Assembly (NCBI GenBank): GCA_026075535.2
Contig: AP026547.1
Span: 310,001-374,000, forward strand
DNA from: Tricholoma matsutake
Lineage: Eukaryota; Basidiomycota; Agaricomycetes; Agaricales; Tricholomataceae
Length of the DNA: 64,000 nt
Direction of reading: 5' to 3'
Shown: piece after piece, positions 1 to 11,634 of the stretch
Position numbering within the stretch: position 1 is the first letter of the stretch
How the letters are laid out: each line of letters opens with the position of its first letter
The notes under the pieces: model-generated
The model's database searches: none
What the model was told of the DNA's origin: nothing
What the model saw: only the letters and a program-made list of their open reading frames with translations
Made by a program: the position numbers and the translations under genes

Positions 1-283
1 TGCTCCAGAACACATAGTTGAAGAAATTCTAGACTCACATCTTCGATAGAACAAATTGGAGTTCTTAATAAAGTGGAAAAACTATACCGACAAAAATAAT
101 TCATGGGAACCTGAAGAGAATTGTAAGCAAGCACGTAATGTGATTGCCCAATTCTTTAAACATCATCCGAATGCTCCACGTTGCATTGCAAGAATGGTGT
201 ATGAGGGGATGAAATTCCGGCCTTACCAAAATTTCACAGAGGGGACAGACGTAATATTTTCTTGCCTGGAAGTCGAGGCATAA
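1..283 (+). pseudogene. Gypsy family A, chromodomain end of pol
   Basis: This is the C-terminal tail of a Ty3/gypsy polyprotein, cut by the window edge. The readable part from about position 56 is a chromodomain-like module (LEFLIKWKNYTDKNNSWEP, then EENCK), which in chromoviruses guides integration to particular chromatin. A second copy of the same family lies at about 18.09-18.39 kb and matches it almost base for base. In this copy a TAG at about 52-54 replaces a CGG codon of the other, so the frame is broken upstream of the chromodomain. It runs directly into a polypurine tract (about 282-291) and the 3' LTR. Confidence 0.85.
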
Positions 284-294
284 AAGGGGGGTAA

Positions 295-687
295 TGTTAG
301 GAAACCACCCTATTACCTAATAAAATTTCATTTTTTATTTTATTATGTTGAATTACGCTAAATGACGCTACACTTTGATAGCATGAGAATTTTATTTCAC
401 ACGCATCAATATGTATGCACATGTACAAATGCGTCGGTAACAACAATGTACAATATATGTAACATAGTATATAAACCCTAAATATATGCCTAGGGGACCC
501 CAGTTGTGTTCTCTTAGGTATTCCACCTACACTTTCGGTGTAAAAGGCCTTTCTCAACAAACTTACCTATTAATAACCCCTCCCATCAAAACCATCAATT
601 TCCCCATCACACGCGTGGATCCCGCCCCCTTCTTGTAGAGAGAACCCGCACGGTCTTAGCTAGCAGATAGTGGGTGTCGCCGTAACA
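295..687 (+). repeat. 3' LTR of gypsy family A, copy 1
   Basis: The LTR begins TGTTAGGAAACC just after the purine run AAAAGGGGGG and TAA, and ends near GTAACA. The second copy at 18,401-18,802 has the same start, the same internal order and a similar end (CTGACA). The exact 3' boundary is uncertain by about 10 bases because both copies continue with ACGAG. A TATA-like stretch (AGTATATAAACCC) lies near 467. No partner 5' LTR lies in the window. Confidence 0.8.
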
Positions 688-1243
688 CCAACGAGTGACC
701 CAAGCAATTTCAAGTGGGCACAAAAGCACCACTGGCTCGGAGTTACTTTCAAGATGATTTAACATATATGTTCAATAGTTCTGTTATGCTAGATGATCTA
801 TAAAAGCTCTTGAATATACATATCTCAGCAAACACCAGCCAAAAAACCCCTTCAAATAGGCTGAAAACTCAAACCTACAGAACTCTTTGTATACTGATCA
901 TACAGCTAAGGTCCTGGAGGCAACCCTTACTGATTTTTTGTGCTCTTCACGTCTCTGGAGGCCGTTTTTCTAAAATAGTGCTTCTTCATCATGAAACACC
1001 TCATTTTCGGGTAGAATTTGCTGATTTAAATGGTTTAAATTAAAAAATTCGAATTTTTGTGTCCAGAGCCTTATAGAGCACAAACTTCCGTTCGGACCAC
1101 TCTCTCACACCTAAGCAATCCGTGTACTCTATGCTGAGTTCTATTCCTCAGAAGGGTTACCCACCACTGTAGTGTGTTCCCATGGTCATATGTAGCAACA
1201 ACATGCCGAAACTGCATGGTACAAGCATGTCATTTCATATATC
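688..1243. other. Intergenic, no gene recognised
   Basis: I see no supported gene here. The stretch holds AT-rich symmetrical sequence, including the perfect 16-bp palindrome AAAAATTCGAATTTTT near 1,044-1,059. A 77-codon open frame at 810-1,043 shows no recognisable motif. Confidence 0.5.
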
Positions 1244-3652
1244 ATGGTGGACAAACCACCCAGACTCATTTCTCCCTACCCTAACAGTTCTGTTACATTC
1301 ATACATTCACTTTTACACAATGGTGTTTACACCCAGGAAACTCAGAATCTTATTCATCTACTTGTCAAAGCTGGCTGTTCAAAAGAATATGTTAGTACAG
1401 TGATTACAGCCATTTTGAAAAGTGCTGGAATTATGACAAAAGGATCCATTAGCCATCGGACTGTTTCACATATTCTTATGGAAGGATATGTTGCTAGCCA
1501 AATTCAACTTGGCTTTGAAATGGCTGAAGCTGAAACACTAACAGGAAGTGGAGATGGTACTAGTCATTGGAATGTGCATTATTATTCATGGCATATCAAT
1601 CTGAAGGCTAGTGACTATGAATCATCTGATGGAGAAAAACAGCATGTCACACAGTTTTTGGGCATTACTCCATCCTTTGATAGCTCTAGTGAAGAGTCAA
1701 TCAAGGATTGGAACTTGGTGCTTGATTCTGTTGTTGATTTATATAATCACTCGCCCTTGCCAAAACGACATGGATCACTTCTATGTACAGTCGATATGTT
1801 TGCCAAACTGGTTGGAATGATGACAGATCATTGTGCAAAGGAAAACAAGGATGCTCATATGCTGGAGGAGCTCAAAATGTCTGCTGCTTTACAGCAATTG
1901 GGTGAACAAAAGATTCTTGATTCTGATAATCAAGAACATGTGCCAAAGTTCTATGCAAAATACTGTGAGGTTGTTTCAAAGTCTGGTGGAACTGGTGCAT
2001 GGAATGCTTTGCCTCTTGAAACACAGCAAGCTCATTTAGCAAGAATGTCTGAAGATCTTGTTATTGATCTAGGAAAGGATGTTTATGAAATGATGTCTGA
2101 TAAGGAAAAATGACATTTGACATACTTTGTTTGGGCTGGCTGTGGTTGCCACAAGGATTTGAATAGTGTTTGGGGTGGATATATTGCAATGTCCAAATGG
2201 TGGGAGGAGCACAAGCAAACACCTCCTATTCTACTTGCAAACTGTGACAATGCTGCTGTTCTTGCTGATATGGTATCTGATAGTAATACAATCACACCAG
2301 CACAAGAACGAGCATTTGAAACTAGAGCATGTGGAGGAATCAAAGCAACTCAATTGGCAGGTGCACTTTTCAATCACAAGGATGACAAAAAAGGGCATCA
2401 CAATATATTTTGCTTCTGGTGGCAAGAAAATCTTGGGGGTGAATTACTTTTCCTGGTACATCCAATACACGTTTTGGATCATATGGTGATGGTGCAAGTG
2501 CTATTTTAGCCCATCTTTCACAATTTACAGCATATCTTGAATATTACTGACTTCGAAAAAGCACAAAGAAGTTCAACCATATGGAGCAGAACTTCTGGAA
2601 TGCAATTCATGATATTCCTACCCTTTCTGAGCTTGCTGTCTTATCACTCTATGCTCAATCAATCTCTCATCCATATATGCAAAGAGTTCATACTCCTGGA
2701 CAGAATGCACTTGAACTTGGTCCATACCATGCCAAGGTATTAGATCATATAGGAGAGATAATTCATAATCCTCATTTGCTCATTGGGCCATCTCCTTCAT
2801 TTACAACTGCAGCACTCAATGGACAAAACTGGAATTCACCCAAAATCTTTGAAGCTGTTCATGAAAAAGTTTCCACATTTCCTCATATTCATGGACTTCT
2901 TACTGCCTTCTTCGAAGGAGCAGAGGAGACATGGAAACGATTTACATCTGAGTTTGCACCTGGTGGACTAATTGATCAGTCTACAGTAGAAGAGAAGGAA
3001 CTTGCATGGATGCCAGCAACAAATGATGTCAATGAAGGTGCACTTGGTGCCTTTTGCGTTCAAATGTGAATCAAGCCCCAGCTTACCATGACAAATTATA
3101 ATGCACTTGCAATGTTTGAACACAATAATACTCAAACTTCATGAGTGCATTATTTACAGAACCTGGAGATTTCAAGTTTCTTTGTGGGCAGGCTCGTGCA
3201 TATAAAGGAAAAGATCGGGCCAAACAAAAGGATATGGTTCTACATCAACAAGAAAAAAATGAGAAGTGAGAGGAGGCTGCAAATAAATGGAAGGAAGCAG
3301 CAGCACAATGAAAAAAGGAAATTGAGGAACTTCAGTGGAGTTGGACAAGGATCAGATACAGAAGATGGTAGGAAACGATCTCAGAAAACAACTTGGAGCA
3401 TTTAGGAATGTGGGTGCTCCCAATCTTGACAAAGTATCTGCAAGAGCCAAAGTTGGAGACCTTAAAATTGCCCTTACTGGTGCAATTTTGTCTTTGGAAG
3501 CAGGGGAGTGGCATTTGCCTGGTCATCAGATGGGAGAGGAAATAGGTGATGAAACTAGTGTGGAAGATCCAGAGGATGAGGGGGAGTTCATTGACTTGAA
3601 TGTGGTTGAACATGATGGTGCTTGTGAATGGAAGGATGATGATGATCTCTAA
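1244..3652 (+). pseudogene. Broken member of a repeated Agaricomycete protein family, possibly a DDE-type transposase
   Basis: One protein can be followed through three frames. Frame 2 covers 1,244-2,440 with a TGA at 2,111-2,113. A shift in the G run near 2,437 moves to frame 1, which has a stop near 2,550 and then an open part at 2,581-3,069. Further stops and shifts near 3,140-3,330 precede a C-terminal piece at 3,335-3,652. Blocks such as GDGTSHW, LLANCDNAAVL, KATQLAGALFNHKDDKKG, KRFTSEFAPGGLIDQ and NDVNEGALGAF belong, to my knowledge, to a protein family present in many copies in mushroom genomes, with no assigned function. Asp at 1,553, Asp at 2,245 and Glu at 3,034 sit where a D-D-E triad could be. 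The coding match is good; the transposase reading is inference. Confidence 0.6.
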
Positions 3653-4312
3653 CATTATAATGTAATCATTTCTAGGCACTATTCTGGAACATATATCACT
3701 GTATTTTGATGTAATAATGATCTATACTATATAATAACATAGCTACATATCTTTTTGAACTGGGAAGAACCATGTACAAGCCCCAAACTGAGTGGAGACA
3801 GTGGGGTCACTTTTTTGGCCAAATTATTACATAAGCATCCAAATCTGGCTGACGTGGCCATAGCCAGCATTGCCCACTCCCAATGGCAAATCCCGTGGCC
3901 ACAAATTTGCCATGTCACACATGTTTTAAATGTTTGACAAACATCGCCTGCACTGCCAAGGGCCCAAGGACTTCAAAATATGCAAGGTAAGTTCATTTTT
4001 CATTCTTTGTCTATTCTTTCTACTAACTTTTTTTTACTTTCTAGGTTATGACCTGTTTCTCACCCATGATGGCCCAGCAACACCTGCCATGCCTCCTCCC
4101 CATCTAAATGGGATGTGAGGTTGTCAGGAAGGACTCAAGTGGACATGGGGAGCAAAACCACAGCAGGAGCATGCTGAGAGTCCAGTGTAGCGGCATGCCC
4201 ATGAGTTGCACATCACTTACACCCACTGCAACCACTACTAACACCCACCACCACCGCTGTGAGCAAAGTCACCATCTAGAGTTGAAGGAACAGGAGGAGG
4301 CTCCCTGGTTCC
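3653..4312. other. No gene; intron-like module
   Basis: No gene is recognised. The segment contains a good spliceosomal-intron look-alike at 3,987-4,044 (GTAAGT, branch-like ACTAAC, pyrimidine tract, CTAG). The same layout recurs at 11,639-11,700 and 25,901-25,959, each time with GGGCCCA or GGCCCAA shortly before the donor site. It may be a captured exon-intron-exon fragment. Confidence 0.4.
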
Positions 4313-5209
4313 TCATCCTATTGCTGTCGTTGGGGTAGGTGCACGAGATTCAGATGAGCGACGAGAGGAAGGTGTTGGGATGTGTGTTGGGGGCAAGTTC
4401 TGCTGATGTGAGGAGGACCATTGCATCATGGACAGCATAGGTGTGATACTGCAAGGCTCATCTGTAGACTGCAGCTGGAGTGCTGATACTGTTGACATGT
4501 CCAAATAACGATGTTCAGAAAGTGAGATTTCTTCCAACCCATAGCCTTTGCCATCCAGATCCATAAGGGGATGTTCATCCTGCACTCTCCCAATTTCGGT
4601 AGCCCCTTCATCATCAAGGTGTAAGCTATCCCTGTCCCACACAGCCACTTCAACCCTAGAAATGCTGCCTGCATGTTTTATCTGCTGCCACCCTTCATTC
4701 ACAATGTTCTGTGTTGTTCCATGGTTATTGAGAGCTTTATCCTTGATCGTATGCCCATAATTCGCAATCTCCAACATCTCTTGCCATTTACCAACCCTCA
4801 ATTCACCTACTCCACCATTCTGTGACACCTCCCCACAATACCAGTGCTCAAATGGACGCTCCTCCGACTCATTTGAGGAATGAGAGGGAACTTCATCTTG
4901 TGGAGAATGTGCAGCAGATGACACAGAATCTGACTTGAACAGGGCTTTTTCACTTAGCAGACTGGGATTAGGGTGGCTTGGCATAGCAAGGTTGGACCAA
5001 GAAGAGCTGAAGGATTGGGTTTTGTGGACAATGGGGAGATCAGAGGACTGATACGGTTCTGGAGAACCATGGAAGTAACCATTGCCATTAGATGCTGGTT
5101 GAGGGTTGCTGTGAGTTGATGAGCTTCCTGAATGTTGACGGGTAGGTATTGGTATCTGGGTAGGTTTAATGTCACTCGGGTGCAGAGAAGGTCGGGATGT
5201 GTCTGACAA
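4313..5209 (-). pseudogene. Serine-rich ORF fragment of unknown function
   Basis: An open frame of about 298 codons runs on the minus strand with no convincing ATG; the reading frame continues upstream past 5,209 as protein-like sequence (ISARRKISGETKSLSDTS). The N-terminal half is rich in Ser, Pro and His. The middle holds a better conserved-looking block, FEHWYCGEVSQNGGVGELRV followed by GKWQEMLEIANYGHTI, of a kind I associate with repeated hypothetical proteins of mushrooms. No catalytic motif, membrane segment or signal peptide is visible. It could be a gene fragment carried by a neighbouring element. Function unknown. Confidence 0.45.
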
Positions 5210-7631
5210 AGATTTGGTCTCTCCACTGATCTTGCGACGGGCGCTGATGTTTGGTTTTCCATTTGTTAATTCTGATATATATGGCTAGAAAGGGATGGGA
5301 AAAGCAACCCCAGGGACTGACTACCAACAAATGCACCCAATCGATGCAGCAACCCCCTACCACTGCTGTGAGCACCTGCTTGCAGGGTGGATACGGGTGC
5401 ATGGGGAATAGCCTGGTGATGGGGATGGGGATGACTGCAAGACTGCAAAGACAAGGACGATCTGACAGGACAAGGATGACTGGCCAACAAAGACTAACAG
5501 CAAGATAACACAGTGATGATGATGGGATGGTGGTGCCCTGACACCTGTATCCCCAATTCCCTCACATGATGTGCGAGGGAAGTTCATATTCTTAAAAGTA
5601 GTTTTCCCCGAGTCCTTTTTTTTTTTTAGTTCTCACATAATACTGCCTGCCCAAACATGAGGGAGGTTAATTATAATAAATATGTTGTCTTAGTAATGGT
5701 AAATTCAGCATTACTTTTTATCTCATTAAAATTATATGTCAAGCTCTCCTGTTAAAGCTGCTGTGAGATCACTGAGTGGTGTGGTCATATGACCTTCAAG
5801 ACCCAGTGGACTACAACATTTGTCACTCATTGTCAAGCTTGCTACGACATGAAAAGTCCACATTTTGAGTACCCGTTACAGCTGTTTTGGGCCATATTGA
5901 CTGCTGTCTGTACCGTGAGCATCTCGAAACAATACTTATCTCCAGCTGCAGCAGCTGGAGATGGTTGGGGCAGAACCAACACATGCTTCCTCTCCTGCGC
6001 CATCAACAGTCTATCACTTCTTTGGCACCTGCATGAGTTAGGTGTGGAGAGGACCGTTAGATATACAGAGAAACATCAGAACTTTGACGGTGGGCTTGGG
6101 AGCATTATCGGAGCAGAGAGCCATACAGCTTACCCATGTTTCTGCTGTGTGCGATGCTCCTGTCCATATGGGAAAATGAGCAAAACCTGTCTTTCTTGTT
6201 GTAATATCCATAACATCCATGCTGACAAAACTGGGGACACCTCAGGGACACCTGCCACACCATGATATGGGGGGGCAATATGACATGAGTCATAGAAATA
6301 GTACACCATAGTACCTGCAGCTGCCAAACCCACTATAGACTTCCCACCAATTTCTCCATCCCCATGTTATCTTGTGTTGCGAGGTTAGTCGTAAAATGCT
6401 ATGGACCTGCTGTTGTTTGTAATCTCTCACACAACCAAACACACTTTCAGTGGATCTGTGTCAGTTGCCACCCCCCCCCCCCCCTGGCCAATGTCTCAGA
6501 CCACAAGCACCCACGTCAATACCTACAAGCTGGCCCTCCGAAAACCCCTATTCCAATCTCTTGCACCAATCTGACAACCTGACACCAACTTGAAGATGCT
6601 CTCCTCGTCTTGTAGTCTGTTCAGCCTTTTGGGTGTGCTGATGGTTGCTGCGAGTACTAGGGACACTTTACCACTTACAACTTTATGCCTGTGAGTTTCT
6701 TTCAAAGACCCTTTTATTTACTGGGTCTAACCATATTTTCAGGTCAAACAGCTTGAATCGCAATAGACCTGGAACATGTCTGCCCTTCCCATGAGAGCTT
6801 TTTGAACCTCCAGCATTTGAAGGACCTCATGTTCACACCTCACCCCTGGTGCCTGATCGGCGACATGAGCCACTTATGCCAGATGACTCTTTGGACTACG
6901 GTCCAACTGGGCTCAGCTCCATTGTGCTGTCCACCCCATTCAAATTGACAACAGATGCACCCTTGCCATTGTCACTTCTGGGTTTTTTTGACACAGGTCT
7001 CACCTGTAGCTTTGCCCATTCTCGTGTGGAATGTAAAACCGCACCAATCGGCCATTTGCCATCCATGAGAGAGGACCCTGATTCCGCTGGTTTCAGTATG
7101 GTATGTCTTGATGCGGATATTACATCATGCTCACAGAATAATATGAGCTTGCAAAGACAAAACTGGCTGACACTGGTATTCCACTGGATGACAGCCATTT
7201 TTCAGGCTGATGCCAAACCTTACTCTGTGTTATGCTATTATTATGCCTCACTGCAATGTTGGCTTCTTATAACACATAACAGCTTTTGTAAGGCCCCTAA
7301 AAACCATCTGTGGCAGATTTTTTTGGCAATGCAATGGTCATGCATGCAATGCCATGATTACACTGCCCTGAGCAGCCAAATCTCTCATAAACTTGACCAC
7401 CCCTTTTCTTGGCTTGGACTGATCTCAAGCTTGTTCCTATTCATCATGAATGTTTGTTCTCATCTCCGTATCGCTCTTAGCTAGTGGTTTTATAAGCCCA
7501 GGCACCTTGTCACAGCAACACCCATTGAAAATCTTCCCACCCACATTGAAAGGTGCAGGCCATCTAAAAGGACCCACAAAGCTGTTTGGCATGTCATCGG
7601 TGGTGGCTGACCCTCTGTAATACCTTGAGAC
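5210..7631. other. Unassigned region upstream of the Helitron
   Basis: No gene is supported. There is a poly-C run near 6,472-6,485 and several open frames without recognisable motifs, the longest at 6,849-7,484 on the plus strand (GTG start, 211 codons). The 5' end of the Helitron probably lies somewhere in this stretch but I could not locate it. Confidence 0.4.
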
Positions 7632-10600
7632 ATGGTCTATCCATATATTGTGGAAAATAATGGTGACCTTGGGGAGGAGATCACATTTAGATTTGTGGCA
7701 CACACTGATAGCATCGGCCTCTCTCAGTTTCTTACTTTGGAGGGCTTTGTTCATGCAAAGATGCCCCTACATGACCTTGTCCCTTATTTATCTATGGCTG
7801 ACATAAGACACATTATCAAAGTCCACCACATAGATATGGGATGTCATTCACAGAAAGACAAATTGCTGGTGGGACATCGTGTTATGAACCATGATTGTAT
7901 GTCATGACAACCTGTATACTTCTGTATTTAAAATCACTCTGTCTCCTGATGTGGTGCATCGGGAACATCAGCAAAACATGAGAGACTCAAAACAAATTGA
8001 AAAACAGAACACAATAATGCCTGCAGAGACTGGTATCAACTTGATAGCTGATGGAACCCCCCCTGCATTCCCTCCCAATCCATTGCTTAAAAACCTTAGC
8101 CACAGTGTTATAACCGGGTTTCGTGAAGACACATCACCATCTGTTTTCCAAGAAGCCAGCTGTGCGGTGTGTGGTCAACTAACTCAGCATAGACACTTAT
8201 CCAAGCCAAATAAAATAAAGAAGCCTCTCCATGTCCTCCATGCTGAAGGAGCCACTCGCCGGGAGCAAACTTGTCTCAAAGACACAATACAAGACATTCC
8301 TGGGCCTGTTCTTGATTCTCAGTGTGACAATATTTGTGATGGGTGCTGCAAAGCACTCTGCATAGGAAACATACCTTCCAATGCACTGGCTACTGGACTT
8401 TGGCTTGGTAAGGTACCACCAGAGCTGGCCCACCTTAGATACATAGAGAAGTTGTTGATCCAATGGGTTCGGGTTAATGGCTGTTTTGTGCAGGTTTCTT
8501 CATCTGGTTTAAGAAAAATGGTCTCCCATGTGGTAGCATTTGAGTCACCTGTTGCCAAGGTGTATAATGTACTTCCGCTCCCCTCAAAGACTTGGACAAT
8601 GTTTTAGCAATCCTGTTTACTGGGCCTTGCAAACCTACAGAAAAAGAATACAAATGAACCCCATTGCTAGTCTGCAGAAAAGCGGTGGCTTGTGCTCTCG
8701 AATGGCTCAAATTGAATCACCATGATTATGCAGACCTGACGATATCATATGATACTCTGAAAGACTACCCTGAGGACTGCCCTCCCATAACAATTGAATA
8801 CCAACATTCTCTTAATAACAAAGCTGAAGAGTCTACCAGTGTTTTGACCAAGAGACACAAGACAGTGTTGATGAGGGGCCATGTCCCTTCATAGTTCATG
8901 GCATAACAGGGGAACAGCTAACTACTAAAACAGTTGGTGCATTAAAAGGCATCGCATTGAGGCACTGGAACACAAACCAAGGAGCTTTGTCTATTGCCCA
9001 CTCAGCTGAACCACAATCAATTTATAATAACTTAGGCTTGTATCCTCAAATATTTCCATGGCTATTCCCTTATGGACTGGGCAGAATTGGGGTTGGAAAA
9101 CTGTCTGACAAGGCCCACAAAAAGTTTTTGTTGATGTACCATGACAAACAATTTCAACAAGATGTCACATTCCCTTCTGTCGCTTTTAGCCATGAGCAGA
9201 TCAATGCAACATCAACAGATGCATTTTTACTTGCAGAAAAAAGTATGTTTGGCGAAATGGCACAACAACTGCTTAATGTAGACCATGAGGTTTTAGCACT
9301 CATGGGCAGGCAAATGGAGGCCAGAGAAACTGTTTGTCCAACTACTAAAGAAGAGGAAGACTGTTTTCAAGTCATTAGAGACCTGGACCACATGAGTGGC
9401 AAAGTCAATTGGTCTCTTACTAGTAAAAAGTATATGTGGAATGAAATTTGGTCTTTGATAGCTTGGTTGGGAGCACCATTATGGTATATCACCCTTTCAC
9501 CAGCAGATGTCAAACATCCTATTTGCTTGTATTATGCAAATACAAAAGAAGAGTTCCATCCATATCCCATGAGTGCTGATGATAGATAGTGCTTGATCTC
9601 ACAAAACCCAGTGGCTGGTGCATGGTTTTTTAACTTTATGATCAATATGTTTATAAAACATGTGCTCGGCATAGAATCTGGCCATGAAGGCCTCTATGGT
9701 GAGACCTCAGGCTATTACGGAACTGTAGAACAACAAGGCTGCACCTGCACATGTTGTTGTAGATTAAAGGAACTATGTCACCAGATGAAATTCGACGAAG
9801 GGTGACTCAGCCTGACTCAGAGTTCTGTCAAAGCCTTGTAGCTTATCTTGAAAGTGCTCACTCTGGTGACTTTCTTGATAGCTCTAGAGCAGAGGTGGAG
9901 GCAAATGTTCAAAAGTGTTCCAAAGATGAAACATATCAAGACCCTACAGAAACAATGACTGGCCCCCCACCTTTGTTAGGGTGTAAGAATGAATGTCAAA
10001 AATGTGAGCAGTGTGTTCAGCTTAATTCATGGTGGTCAACCTTCAAAGATACTGTGAATGATCTGCTGCTAAGATCAAATACCCATACATGCACAACAAA
10101 TGAAAACAAAGATGGAACCAGAAATCAGACTCAAACTTTCAAAGGATGCCTGGACAACATACGGAGAAGATGCAAAGCACGTTTCCCAAGGCCTTTATAT
10201 GAAAAAACAGATTGATGAGGAGGATGGGCATATAAATATGATTAAGCAAGACTCATGGCTCAACACTTTTACACACGTTGTTACATATTTGTTTAGGTGC
10301 AATACTGATGTTACCAGCTTGCATTCAGGCACTGCCATTAAAAGTGTTTTGTTGTATATTACCAATTATGTCACAAAGTCCATCTTAAGACCCATGTGAT
10401 TTTTGATACAATCCCTGCAATGTTTCAGAAGAACCCTGACATTATTGGTGGGAGTGAGACCCAACAACAGAAGGCCAGGTGCTTGATGACAAAGATTGTC
10501 AACTCATTAAGCGCCAAGTTAGAACTAGAATCTCCCATGATTTGCATGTATTTGTTGGGCCATCCAGACCATTATACCAGCCACAAGTTTGTAACATTTT

Positions 10601-10980
10601 ATTGGCAGTCATACATTACTAACACCCGCTCTGCCGGGATAACAGGGCCACATGATGGAGCTGCTGGCCATCATCCTAATAGTGCCCTAGCTAAAGTTAC
10701 TGTTCTAAAGACAGCATCTGGGGTCATAGGCTTGTCTTGCACTGATGATTATAGCTATCACCCTACTGAGCTTGAACACCTCAGCCTATATGACTCAATA
10801 ACAACTTGTACTAGAGAAAAAAAGAAAACACATCCAAGAACCAAACACAAGCCATCCAATGCTTTCAACGACTATAATTCATATAATACTCAGGAGCAAG
10901 AACAAGTCTCGTATAAAGACTGGCACAATCATCACAATTCTAAATCTGTGCTGTTCAATTTTTTACCTGGCCACCCCTTC
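7632..10980 (+). pseudogene. Helitron Rep (Helitron_like_N plus HUH nuclease), frameshifted
   Basis: The Rep half reads through several frames: 7,632-7,907, 7,891-8,607, about 8,608-8,890, 8,957-9,589, 9,593-9,805, 9,775-10,399 and 10,396-10,980. Recognisable blocks are LSMADIRHIIKVHHIDMGCH, GLYPQIFPWLFPYGLG, VIRDLDHMSGK, SKKYMWNEIWSLIA and ITLSPADVKHPI (Helitron_like_N), then NPVAGAWFFNF and GYYGTVEQQG. The metal-binding His-hydrophobic-His core is still legible as LHLHMLL at about 9,739-9,759, but a small deletion before it shifts the frame and the following Trp codon is now TAG. The tyrosine motif LLYITNYVTKS lies at about 10,348-10,380. In the intact enzyme HUH and tyrosines nick and join DNA at the element ends. 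A TAG also interrupts at 9,587. Confidence 0.85.
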
Positions 10981-11271
10981 GGAGGTCTTTACACTGCCCC
11001 ATATGTTCTGTGCGGAATTGCGTGGACTCCGCACAGATCTGCATGGACTCCATATAGATTTATATCCCATCTAATGAACAGTTTTAGTTATGCAACAGGG
11101 GCAGACAGTCCACACGGATCTGCACGGACTAGCTTGGATTCCACACTTTTTACTTGGATTCCACAGATTTCGGCTATCTGCATCCAAGATCAGACAGCAA
11201 GTACCAGCAAGGACCAGCAAGGACAGTCCACATGCATCTGAGCAGACCATTTGAGTCTAGCAAAATAATGT

Positions 11272-11348
11272 CATGATGGTGTTTGAACTCGGAGCCTCAT
11301 GGTTAACTAATAAAGTACAGATGCACATTACCATTACACTACGCAGCC
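11272..11348 (-). other. tRNA-like module
   Basis: On the minus strand the sequence begins GGCTGCGTAGTGTAATGG, which fits a tRNA 5' end with an A-box, and ends with a B-box-like GAGTTCAAACACC. The stems are not good enough for a functional tRNA gene. It is followed (minus strand) by ACATTATTTTG, shared with the second tRNA-like module at about 19,026-19,119. It is probably a tRNA-derived, RNA polymerase III-type head of a SINE-like repeat. Confidence 0.5.
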
Positions 11349-11602
11349 ATTATTGTTTATAGCCATTGATGCAACCACATATGACTGTTTGGCTTTGTAT
11401 GACAAAGCACACAGCTGCGTCATCAACATTGCCAGCTCATCACTCACCACCACCACCATCGATGATGACCATGCTGCCACCTCACTCCCCTCCTTCCCTC
11501 TCTACCACCACCATCTCCACTCTACCCACATCACCTCCACCCACTCCCAGCCCCATTCCACAGCCACAAAGAGCTGCCAACAAGCTGACCAGAAGCAATG
11601 CA

Positions 11603-11634
11603 GGCCCAAACGATGCAATTGCATCGTTTGGGCC
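11603..11634. repeat. Perfect 32-bp palindrome
   Basis: Two 16-base arms, GGCCCAAACGATGCAA and its exact complement, meet without a spacer. It sits inside the 1.65-kb element, four bases before an intron-like donor site at 11,639. Confidence 0.85.

Noticed and set aside
5789..6265. 158-codon plus-strand frame
   Set aside because: No recognisable domain, no neighbouring context and several competing frames on both strands.
6849..7484. 211-codon open frame upstream of the Helitron Rep
   Set aside because: GTG start, no family-like motif, odd composition with many Cys and Trp; I could not support it as a gene.
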